Shown here: piece by piece, positions 1-5,827 of the stretch
How positions within the stretch are numbered: position 1 is the first letter of the stretch
How the letters are laid out: each line of letters opens with the position of its first letter
Assembly (NCBI GenBank): GCA_003497555.1
Contig: DNNS01000041.1
Span: 1,081-6,907 of the forward strand
Direction of reading: 5' to 3'
Length of the DNA stretch: 5,827 nt
Source: Spirochaetia bacterium
GTDB taxonomy: Bacteria; Spirochaetota; UBA12135
The notes under the pieces: generated by a model
Databases searched by the model: none
What the model was told of the DNA's origin: nothing
Seen by the model: only the letters and a program-made list of their open reading frames with translations
Made by a program: the position numbers and the translations under genes

Positions 1-1
1 C

Positions 2-1579
2 TCCCTTAATTTTCCGGTACTTACTGCCGGCCGGAGACAGGCAATGGCGGATATTGTTTACGGTCTGATTGGGCAGAATCTGCAGTACAATCTGGCAGCC
101 ACCAGACAGGCCGAAGAAGAAAGCATTGCCGGTGTTTCTACTGTTTATAATGAACTGAAAAAGGGCGCAATTATTGTCAAGGAAGGAGAAATACTTACCA
201 AAGAAAAATTATTGCTTTTGAAAAAATACAGTCAGATTGCCAGTATTAATTATCCTGCTTTATGCGGCGACGGGCTTTTTTTTCTTGCCTGGTTTTTGGT
301 AAGTCTGGTTTTTATTTTCGGATCTATCGAAAAAATTCAGAAAAAAAAGGGAAGCATGCTGATTTTATGCCTGCAGACTGTATTCATTGCGGTTTTTTTT
401 TATTTATCGGGACATACTGAATTTTTTGCCTGGCTGACAGCCCATATCCCTTCCGGTTACATTATTCCTTTTATTTTCCCGGTCTTGACAGTGTATTATA
501 TTTTCGGTATACAGTTTACTATGGCTTATACTCTGATTATATCAATTTTTTCTTCTTTTTTTGTGCCTGTCGGGCAGCTCAATACTTTTTTCAGCCTGCT
601 GCTGTCCGGATTCATTATCATCCGCACCGCAGCCAAATTAAAACGCCGCTATAGTATCTGGCGGGCCGGCGGTTATAATATGCTGGCGCTTTTTCTGCTG
701 CTGTTTATTCAGTTTTTACTGGAAGGCTGGGAGTTACCGGTTTTTTTTAAGGCTCTGGCTATATGCGCTGCTGTCAATATTACCGGGATTACCCTGGTAA
801 TGAGTTTTTTACCGTTAATCGAGCTGTATCTCAATTTACCGACAATTTTCCGGCTGTATGAACTATCCGATCTGAATGATCCTCTTTTCAAGGAACTGCA
901 GTTAAAAGCGCCCGGCACATATCATCATTCCATGATTGTGGGTACTTTGGCTGAAAGCGCTGCCAAAGAAATCGGAGAAAACCCCCTGTTAGCGCGGGTA
1001 GGGGCTTATTATCATGATATCGGGAAAATGGATATACCCGAGTATTTTATTGAAAACCAGATTGATTCCGATAACCGGCATGATGCGCTGGAGCCTACTT
1101 TATCAATATCCATTATCAAGAGCCATATCAAACGCGGTATTGAACTGGCCAGAAACAACCGCCTGCCGGGGATGGTAATAGATATTATTCATCAGCATCA
1201 CGGCACCACCCTGATCCGCTATTTTTATAACCGGCTGCAGGCTGATCAGGAAAAAAACCGCAATCTTTCCAAAGAAGACTGCTCTTATCCGGGACCCAAA
1301 CCCAAAAGTAAAATAGCCGCTATTGTTTTTTTAGCCGATACGGTAGAGGCGGCAACCCGCAGTCTGCGCGCTCCGTCTCCGGCGCGCATCAGATCCAATA
1401 TTGACAAACTTGTTCTGGAGCGTATCACAGAAAGCGAGCTTTCGGAGTGCGGTTTAACTTTTTCTGATATTCAGCGTGTAAAGGAATCCTTTATTCTGGT
1501 TTTAACCGGTATCTTTCATTCGCGTATTGAATATCCCGAAACCGAGACCGGAGATATACAGCAAAGAGAGTTGACATGA
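2..1579 (+). CDS. pgpH: 7TM-HD family membrane HD-domain phosphodiesterase (PgpH-type, cyclic di-AMP), 5'-partial
   Basis: The reading frame is open from base 2, and family-typical sequence precedes the first in-window Met (nt 44), so the true start lies upstream. About 525 residues are visible of a family usually 700-850 long. Numbering from that Met: residues 1-66 are the end of the extracytoplasmic 7TMR-HDED domain (VYNELKKGAIIVKEGE, then ILTKEKL). Residues 78-263 hold about seven hydrophobic segments. A cytoplasmic HD domain follows, with GTYHHS (His295), YYHDIGK (His324-Asp325), SHIKRG (His361), HQHHGTT (His385/386) and ADTVEA (Asp432), so the expected metal ligands all look intact. Characterised relatives (PgpH) hydrolyse c-di-AMP to pApA at the membrane; substrate here is inferred from family only. 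The stop overlaps the ybeY start (ATGA), indicating one transcript. It could serve another nucleotide, but the 7TM-HD architecture is clear. Confidence 0.93.
   Translation, partial: SLNFPVLTAGRRQAMADIVYGLIGQNLQYNLAATRQAEEESIAGVSTVYNELKKGAIIVKEGEILTKEKLLLLKKYSQIASINYPALCGDGLFFLAWFLVSLVFIFGSIEKIQKKKGSMLILCLQTVFIAVFFYLSGHTEFFAWLTAHIPSGYIIPFIFPVLTVYYIFGIQFTMAYTLIISIFSSFFVPVGQLNTFFSLLLSGFIIIRTAAKLKRRYSIWRAGGYNMLALFLLLFIQFLLEGWELPVFFKALAICAAVNITGITLVMSFLPLIELYLNLPTIFRLYELSDLNDPLFKELQLKAPGTYHHSMIVGTLAESAAKEIGENPLLARVGAYYHDIGKMDIPEYFIENQIDSDNRHDALEPTLSISIIKSHIKRGIELARNNRLPGMVIDIIHQHHGTTLIRYFYNRLQADQEKNRNLSKEDCSYPGPKPKSKIAAIVFLADTVEAATRSLRAPSPARIRSNIDKLVLERITESELSECGLTFSDIQRVKESFILVLTGIFHSRIEYPETETGDIQQRELT
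1566..1570 (+). promoter_or_regulatory. Shine-Dalgarno-like site for ybeY
   Basis: GAGAG lies 5 nt before the ATG at 1576, inside the last codons of the 7TM-HD gene. It supports the ATG that overlaps the upstream TGA stop as the ybeY start. Confidence 0.5.
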
Positions 1580-2028
1580 TCAGTATTATCAATAAAACAC
1601 GGCATTATATCGAAAAAAACAAGGCAAAAAAATTTCTCCGGAGTATTCTTAAATTATGCGACGCCGCCTACGGCCGCAGGCATGGCGATATTAATCTGCT
1701 TTTCTGCGATCGGGAATTTATCCGCAAACTTAACCTCCAGTACCGGAAAAAAAATGCGCCTACCGATGTGCTGTCTTTTAATTTAAGCGGAGATGACGAA
1801 AAAATTTCAGGAGACATTGCCCTTAACATAGAAGTTACCCTTGAAAACGGACTTGACAGCCGCTCCCATGCCGATATGGTGATTGCCGAAACCATTGTAC
1901 ACGGCCTGATGCATCTTTACGGCGAAACACACAGCTACAGCCGCAGTGAATACCAAAGGCTGCACGGCAAGCAGATAAAAATGCTTGAAAAAATCAACGT
2001 CCCCTGCGATTTTGTCAAGGCAGTATAA
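1576..2028 (+). CDS. ybeY: YbeY, endoribonuclease / rRNA maturation factor (UPF0054)
   Basis: This 150-residue protein is the normal length for YbeY, a zinc-dependent single-strand endoribonuclease involved in 16S rRNA 3'-end maturation and 70S ribosome quality control in the cytoplasm. Visible hallmarks are the conserved arginine in LNLQYRKKN (Arg57), the family signature PTDVLSF (62-68), the GDI motif (79-81) and the metal-binding pattern HGLMHLYGETH (His109, His113, His119), which fits the H-x3-H-x5-H signature. The usual GYDH ending reads GETH here, but the third histidine is retained. The start overlaps the upstream stop by ATGA, and the next gene begins after a 2-nt gap, so it sits inside a tight operon. 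The neighbourhood (7TM-HD upstream, CorC-like downstream) is the classic ybeY context. Activity is inferred from the family. Confidence 0.96.
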   Translation: MISIINKTRHYIEKNKAKKFLRSILKLCDAAYGRRHGDINLLFCDREFIRKLNLQYRKKNAPTDVLSFNLSGDDEKISGDIALNIEVTLENGLDSRSHADMVIAETIVHGLMHLYGETHSYSRSEYQRLHGKQIKMLEKINVPCDFVKAV

Positions 2029-2030
2029 AA

Positions 2031-2855
2031 ATGTTTTCCCGTCAGTCAAACTACTCTTCCATTAAAAAAAAGATTTTACAGATAATCGGCCGCAAGAATA
2101 CCGCCTATGACGAAACACGAATGATCAGCCGTATTCTTGAAATGGAAAATACCCTGGCGCGCGATATCATGGTGCCCCGTATAGATGTAGCGGCCATCAA
2201 TATCAATAACGCGCATGCCGAATTGTCGCAGCTGGTAGAAAGCAACATTTATTCCCGTATACCGGTTTATGATAACCGTATTGATAATGTTATCGGCATT
2301 CTGCATATAAAAGAACTGCTTGAAGTGGTATATGCTTCCGGCAAAAAAAAACTGAAATTCGAAAAAAATGATATTAAAAAAAGACTTACAGATCCTCTTT
2401 ATGTGCCGGAAGCAAAAAAAATAATAGAACTGCTTCGCGAATTTCAGCTGAAACGCAGCCATATTGCCATTGTGGTTGATGAATACGGAGGATTTTCCGG
2501 GATCATTACCATGGAAGACGTTATTGAAGAAATAATCGGCGACATTCAGGATGAATTTGATGTAGAAAGCGAATCCATAAAGCAGATAGATGAAAATACC
2601 TGGTCCATAGACGCCCGCACCACAATCGAAGTTTTTAATGAAAAAATTCCTGTTTCTATTGATGACAGCGAAATAGAAACCGTCGGCGGTTTTGTTGCCA
2701 AACTTGCCGGGAAAATTCCAAAACGCAATGAAGAAATAACATACCGTAATATGGTCTTTAAAGTCTCTCTGAAAAAAAGAAACAGCATAATGAGAGTCAA
2801 ACTTGAAATCGGCATCGGTTCTGCCGACTCCGCAAATGGACAGGGCGGCGGGTAG
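2031..2855 (+). CDS. corC: CBS-pair / CorC-HlyC domain protein (TlyC/CorC/YbeX type)
   Basis: A 274-residue soluble protein. A basic N-terminal stretch (1-40) leads into a CBS pair: CBS1 about 47-103 (MVPRIDV, SRIPVYD, then VIGILHIKELL) and CBS2 about 121-172 (HIAIVVDEYGG, GIITMEDVIEEIIGDI). The acidic DEFD follows, then a CorC_HlyC domain about 185-260 (VGGFVAKLAGKIP). There is no DUF21 transmembrane domain, so it matches short CorC/YbeX and spirochaetal TlyC proteins rather than the membrane CNNM/CorB type. Relatives bind adenine nucleotides through the CBS pair and have been linked to Mg2+/Co2+ efflux, to ribosome-related phenotypes (E. coli YbeX, next to ybeY) and, historically, to haemolysin; the exact function is unsettled. 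It starts 2 nt after ybeY, with AAGG (2017-2020) 10 nt upstream as a possible ribosome binding site. The last dozen residues are a non-conserved Gly/Ser-rich tail. Confidence 0.93.
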   Translation: MFSRQSNYSSIKKKILQIIGRKNTAYDETRMISRILEMENTLARDIMVPRIDVAAININNAHAELSQLVESNIYSRIPVYDNRIDNVIGILHIKELLEVVYASGKKKLKFEKNDIKKRLTDPLYVPEAKKIIELLREFQLKRSHIAIVVDEYGGFSGIITMEDVIEEIIGDIQDEFDVESESIKQIDENTWSIDARTTIEVFNEKIPVSIDDSEIETVGGFVAKLAGKIPKRNEEITYRNMVFKVSLKKRNSIMRVKLEIGIGSADSANGQGGG

Positions 2856-2864
2856 CGGATAAAT

Positions 2865-3419
2865 ATGCAAAAATCAGCTCTGCGCCGGCATTTCAGCCAA
2901 GTAAGAAAACAGCTGCCTGAAGTTCTGCGTAGCCGGGCAGAGAAAATAATCTGTTTTCACCTGCAGAAGCATATTCCGGAAAACGCCGCAGTTCTTTCTT
3001 ATCTGCCGTACGGCAGTGAAGTTGATATCAGCGGATTTATTAAATATTATTTTACCCGCGGAATAATACTTGCTCCGAGGGTAAAAAGCGGCAAACGCCG
3101 GATGGAAATTGTCCGCATCAGGGATTTTAACGGTCTGGTTCCGGGTTACAGGGGCATACCCGAACCTGCTGAAGGAGAAATATGGAACGATCCGGTAGAT
3201 TACGCTCTTGTGCCGGGATTATGTTTTGATCTTGGCAGACAGCGAACCGGATACGGAGGCGGTTTTTTTGATTATTTTCTGCAAAACCGGATTGTCAAAA
3301 AAGCGGTTGGAGTTTTTTTTTCCTGCCAGTTATGTCATAATATACCGGTTCAAAAACATGACATTGCCCTGTCGGCAATTATAACCGAACTTTTTATTAC
3401 AGGCTCAATAAATGATTAG
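2865..3419 (+). CDS. 5-formyltetrahydrofolate cyclo-ligase (5-FCL, MTHFS family)
   Basis: A 184-residue protein of normal family length. The enzyme converts 5-formyl-THF and ATP to 5,10-methenyl-THF in the cytoplasm, returning stored or inhibitory folinic acid to the one-carbon pool. Visible family features are the N-terminal KSALRRHF (2-9; the K-x2-LR phosphate/ATP site), SYLPYGSEVD (45-54; substrate pocket with Glu52), GIPEP (97-101) and the C-terminal nucleotide-binding signature VPGLCFD...RTGYGGGFFD (116-136). The ATG is 9 nt after the corC stop with a short GGA (2857-2859) 5 nt ahead. Translation probably depends partly on coupling, as the site is weak. The end overlaps the plsC start by 8 nt. 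E. coli homologue names include ygfA/fau/fthC; no symbol is assigned. It is not a usual partner of ybeY, so its place here is probably an operon-level convenience. Confidence 0.94.
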   Translation: MQKSALRRHFSQVRKQLPEVLRSRAEKIICFHLQKHIPENAAVLSYLPYGSEVDISGFIKYYFTRGIILAPRVKSGKRRMEIVRIRDFNGLVPGYRGIPEPAEGEIWNDPVDYALVPGLCFDLGRQRTGYGGGFFDYFLQNRIVKKAVGVFFSCQLCHNIPVQKHDIALSAIITELFITGSIND

Positions 3420-4134
3420 GTCTTTTATCTGGTTTATATTATCTCTAATCTGGACAATCATCATGACAGCCCTGTCCGTCTTTCCGGGTTTTTTTATCAA
3501 GCGTACGGAATATTTTCACAATTTAGCCAGAATATGGGGCAGGGGCGTATGTTTATTCTCCGGAGCGGAAATAACAGTTACCGGCCTTGAAAAAATTGAT
3601 AAAAATAAAAGCTATATCGTAATATCCAACCATCAATCTGCCTTCGATATTTATATTCTGGCAGGTATTCTTCCCCTGGAAGTTAGATTTATTTCCAAAG
3701 ATCTCTATTTCCGCATACCGTTTTTCGGGTGGGCCATGAAAAAAGCAGGGTACATTGCCATTAACCGTAAAAATCCCAGACAGGCCTACCGCGCCCTGCA
3801 GACTGCCGCCCGGGTACTCACTGAGAAAAAATCATTAATTATTTTCCCGGAAGGAACAAGGTCGGACGGCGAGCATATACTGCCGTTTAAACCCGGCACC
3901 ATGAAGATTGCTTTTATGGGCCAGAATGTAAATTTTCTGCCGGTTATTATCAGCGGAGCCGGCCGGCTTAATCCGCGCGGTACCTTGCGGATCAATAAAT
4001 CAAAAGTAACCGTTAAAATATGCAATGCCGTTCATTATAATTCAGAAATGCTGAACAGCCGGGAAAAACAGATATCAGCCCTGCAGCAGCTGGAAAAAAT
4101 AATCAATGTGGAATTCAGCGGACTACAGTCATGA
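3412..4134 (+). CDS. plsC: 1-acyl-sn-glycerol-3-phosphate acyltransferase (PlsC/LPLAT family)
   Basis: A 240-residue membrane-associated acyltransferase that acylates lysophosphatidic acid at sn-2 to give phosphatidic acid, the precursor of membrane phospholipids. A hydrophobic N-terminal segment (about 4-26) is followed by the four LPLAT blocks: the catalytic NHQSAFD (73-79, H-x4-D with His74 and Asp79), a middle block ending GYIAINR (113-119), FPEGTRS (145-151, glycerophosphate-binding Glu/Arg) and a final FLPVIISGAG block (175-184) carrying the usual proline. All catalytic residues look intact. The ATG lies 8 nt inside the end of the 5-FCL gene, and the stop codon overlaps the next gene's start as ATGA, so it is translated within the same message. 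The acyl donor (acyl-ACP or acyl-CoA) cannot be told from sequence. Some close relatives act on other lysophospholipids or ornithine lipid precursors, but the length and motifs fit PlsC best. Confidence 0.93.
   Translation: MIRSFIWFILSLIWTIIMTALSVFPGFFIKRTEYFHNLARIWGRGVCLFSGAEITVTGLEKIDKNKSYIVISNHQSAFDIYILAGILPLEVRFISKDLYFRIPFFGWAMKKAGYIAINRKNPRQAYRALQTAARVLTEKKSLIIFPEGTRSDGEHILPFKPGTMKIAFMGQNVNFLPVIISGAGRLNPRGTLRINKSKVTVKICNAVHYNSEMLNSREKQISALQQLEKIINVEFSGLQS
4120..4122 (+). promoter_or_regulatory. Minimal ribosome binding site for the histidine kinase
   Basis: GGA, in the context AGCGGA, lies 8 nt before the ATG at 4131 and within the last codons of plsC. It is short, so the ATGA stop/start overlap (4131-4134) probably contributes by translational coupling. 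It supports 4131 as the kinase start. Confidence 0.4.
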
Positions 4135-5827
4135 ATACGGTCAGTATCGTGGATTTCTTCTTTGTTTTTTCGCTTTATCAGACCATTGTCCTGCTCTTTA
4201 TTTTTTCCCGTATTAATATTCCGCTGGATAAAAAAATTTTCTCCCTGTTTTTGGCAGCCGGCGCCGCCCTGATGATCTATATTCATTATTTTTATTTTAA
4301 AAGCATAATACAGGAACATATTGCCTATGCCCTGACCTATGCGGCGGTTCTGCTGCAGATGATATCGCTGCATCTGCTCTGCCTGGGAAAAAAAACATCG
4401 GTTTTTGAAAAAAGAATTTCTTCACTGATCATTTTTCTGGTAATTATTGCCTCAGCCTGGAAAATATTTATGACGGTTTTCCACGGCAAATCCCCGCTAT
4501 TTCCCGGGCCGCTGTTCGTTTATTCCGTATTTGCCGCTTTTGCTTTTTTCCGCTACCGCTTGCGGCTCTGCGCCTTTCTTGCCGAAAAAAACAGTAAAAC
4601 CGGATGCCGGCTTATAAACATCAGCGATGTAATAATGCTTTTTCTCTATATTATTTACCTTGATGTTTTTTTTATTCTGGTATTTCATTCCTATGCCGTT
4701 ATTATTTTCCTTATATTTGTTTTTTTTCAGATGGCCATGCTGCTGCGCATGGAAAGAATTTTTTTTATTTCCGGGTTTACGGATATTCTGCCCGGCCGAC
4801 TGCTGAAAAAAGGCATCTCCTTTAACAGCCTTACGCTCTTTACCTATTTTCCCCTGTTTGTTTCGCTGACCATTTTTTTTCTGGTTTTCAGGGAGCCGTA
4901 TCTTTCCCGGACCATTGACAGCGTTATGAAACTGCTTTTTATTACCGGTCTGCTTTTTTTCAACCAGCGGCGTTTCAGCCTTAAAATCAGTTCTTATTTC
5001 AGCTATTTAGAAACAAAGCTTTCCAGTTTTCCCGAAAAAACCCGCATCCAGCTTGATTATGATCTGGATTTAATTCCCTTCCGCCAGATTAACCGGCGTT
5101 TTCTGAATATGACCAGAAAAATTGCGACCTATATCAAAATGCATCAGACTCGTATACGCAGAGCCATAGGTGAAATCGAGAAAGATAAAAGCAAGGCAAC
5201 CGAGTATGAAATCCTTAAAAAAGATTTTATTGCCAATATTTCCCATGAACTAAAAACACCCTTAACCAATATCATGGGTTACTTTCAGCTTTTAATGAAG
5301 AAAACCGTCAGTGAAGAGACAAAGCTTGAATCAGAAAAAATTATTCAGGCCAATATTGACGCCCTGCATACCCTGATTAACAACCTGCTTTCCATGACCA
5401 GCAGGGAATCTCCAGGCGAAAAAGATATTAAACATGTAGATCTTGAAAACGAAATCCGCAGGATTATATCTTTCCACAAAAATTTTTATGAAATGAAAAA
5501 TCTTAAAATTATTCTAAACGTCGCCGAAGAATGTAAAAATATTTACACCGACAGCATTCGGCTGATAAACATAATTGATAATCTGATTTCCAATTCTCTC
5601 AAGTATACAGATTCGGGAACAATCACTGTACGGGGCGATATTGTCAAAAAAAATCTTTCTTCCAAAAAAATTGATTTATTCACGCATAACTGGATGAATT
5701 ATATGTGCGATACCATGCTCAAACTGTCGATTAAAGACACCGGCATAGGCATTCCCAAAAATAAAATTAAAAGTATTTTTGAACCTTTCCGGCAGGAAAA
5801 ACAGGATATTAACCGCAAATACGGCGG
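4131..5827 (+). CDS. Polytopic membrane sensor histidine kinase, 3'-partial
   Basis: An open frame from ATG 4131 to the window end gives 565 complete codons. Residues 1-280 hold about nine hydrophobic segments (roughly 6-26, 36-56, 64-85, 96-117, 127-140, 165-185, 188-206, 232-253, 264-279). Lys/Arg-rich loops fall after every odd segment, predicting N-terminus outside and kinase inside. No PAS, GAF, Cache or other named sensor domain is visible. Residues 281-335 resemble a degenerate HAMP (FRQINRRFLNMTRKI). The HisKA H-box is FIANISHELKTPLTNI with phospho-acceptor His372. The HATPase_c domain has an N-box NLISNSLKYT (Asn484/488), a G1 box KDTGIGIP (Asp536, Gly538, Gly540) and an F-box FEPFRQ; the frame ends at RKYGG, just before the expected TGLGL box. 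The loop between N and G1 is about 20 residues longer than usual. It autophosphorylates by family knowledge; signal, partner regulator and any C-terminal receiver domain are not visible. It is coupled to plsC by ATGA. Confidence 0.92.
   Translation, partial: MNTVSIVDFFFVFSLYQTIVLLFIFSRINIPLDKKIFSLFLAAGAALMIYIHYFYFKSIIQEHIAYALTYAAVLLQMISLHLLCLGKKTSVFEKRISSLIIFLVIIASAWKIFMTVFHGKSPLFPGPLFVYSVFAAFAFFRYRLRLCAFLAEKNSKTGCRLINISDVIMLFLYIIYLDVFFILVFHSYAVIIFLIFVFFQMAMLLRMERIFFISGFTDILPGRLLKKGISFNSLTLFTYFPLFVSLTIFFLVFREPYLSRTIDSVMKLLFITGLLFFNQRRFSLKISSYFSYLETKLSSFPEKTRIQLDYDLDLIPFRQINRRFLNMTRKIATYIKMHQTRIRRAIGEIEKDKSKATEYEILKKDFIANISHELKTPLTNIMGYFQLLMKKTVSEETKLESEKIIQANIDALHTLINNLLSMTSRESPGEKDIKHVDLENEIRRIISFHKNFYEMKNLKIILNVAEECKNIYTDSIRLINIIDNLISNSLKYTDSGTITVRGDIVKKNLSSKKIDLFTHNWMNYMCDTMLKLSIKDTGIGIPKNKIKSIFEPFRQEKQDINRKYG

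Noticed and set aside
44..46. ATG at 44 as the true start of the 7TM-HD gene.
   Set aside because: The frame is open upstream to the window edge, and the extracytoplasmic HDED domain, which should precede the seven membrane segments, is only partly present. The gene is truncated by the window rather than short.
1807..2049. Minus-strand open frame over the ybeY 3' half.
   Set aside because: It is codon-aligned with ybeY, has no family features, and is explained by the antisense of a well-supported gene.
2029..2864. Possible promoters or terminators at the gene junctions around corC.
   Set aside because: The junctions are only 2 and 9 nt long, and no stem-loop plus T-run or convincing -35/-10 pair is visible there.
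2076..2870. A 264-codon open frame on the minus strand covering nearly all of corC.
   Set aside because: It is codon-aligned with corC, so it stays open only because corC avoids TTA, CTA and TCA codons there. Its translation is Phe/Asn/Ile-rich, has no recognisable domain, and opposes a clear CBS/CorC gene.
3957..3968. Perfect 12-bp palindrome AGCCGGCCGGCT, with a similar GCCGGCCGG near position 26.
   Set aside because: It lies inside conserved plsC codons, has no T-tract or spacing suggesting a terminator or operator, and CCGG-type words recur throughout this sequence, so it is probably compositional.
4035..4688. Minus-strand open frames opposite the plsC 3' end and the kinase membrane region.
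   Set aside because: They lie opposite a continuous + strand kinase frame that ends in canonical HisKA and HATPase motifs, and their translations are low-complexity and unrecognisable.

Overview
The window is one compact, single-direction gene cluster on the + strand: six protein genes, the first cut by the left edge and the last cut by the right edge. No intergenic space exceeds 9 nt, and three of the five junctions overlap. In order they are: the C-terminal part of a 7TM-HD (PgpH-type) membrane HD phosphodiesterase; the rRNA endonuclease-like protein YbeY; a soluble CBS-pair/CorC-HlyC protein; 5-formyltetrahydrofolate cyclo-ligase; a PlsC-type 1-acylglycerol-3-phosphate acyltransferase; and a large polytopic membrane histidine kinase whose ATPase domain runs off the end. 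I see no RNA gene, mobile element, CRISPR array, attachment site or terminator, and there is no gene-free stretch long enough to hold an internal promoter region.

The first three genes form a widespread bacterial neighbourhood (usually phoH - 7TM-HD - ybeY - corC/tlyC, or with dgkA/era in Firmicutes). They join c-di-AMP turnover, ribosome/rRNA quality control and a CBS-domain protein. The HD-ybeY-tlyC order without dgkA/cdd/era fits spirochaetes and several deltaproteobacterial-type Gram-negative lineages better than Firmicutes. With moderate GC and many A/T homopolymers, I lean weakly towards a spirochaete or similar environmental lineage, but the sequence does not settle the taxonomy. By known gene order, phoH would be expected upstream of the window.

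The second half adds one-carbon metabolism (5-FCL), phosphatidic acid synthesis (PlsC) and a signalling kinase. The plsC stop and kinase start share ATGA, so the kinase is probably translationally coupled to the lipid enzyme. The kinase is the least ordinary object here. It has about nine predicted membrane segments with no recognised extracytoplasmic sensor domain, a degenerate HAMP-like linker, a canonical H-box, and a catalytic domain with an extra loop of roughly 20 residues between the N and G1 boxes. The remaining genes look like ordinary housekeeping genes with intact motifs. I did not find convincing evidence of a wholly new system.
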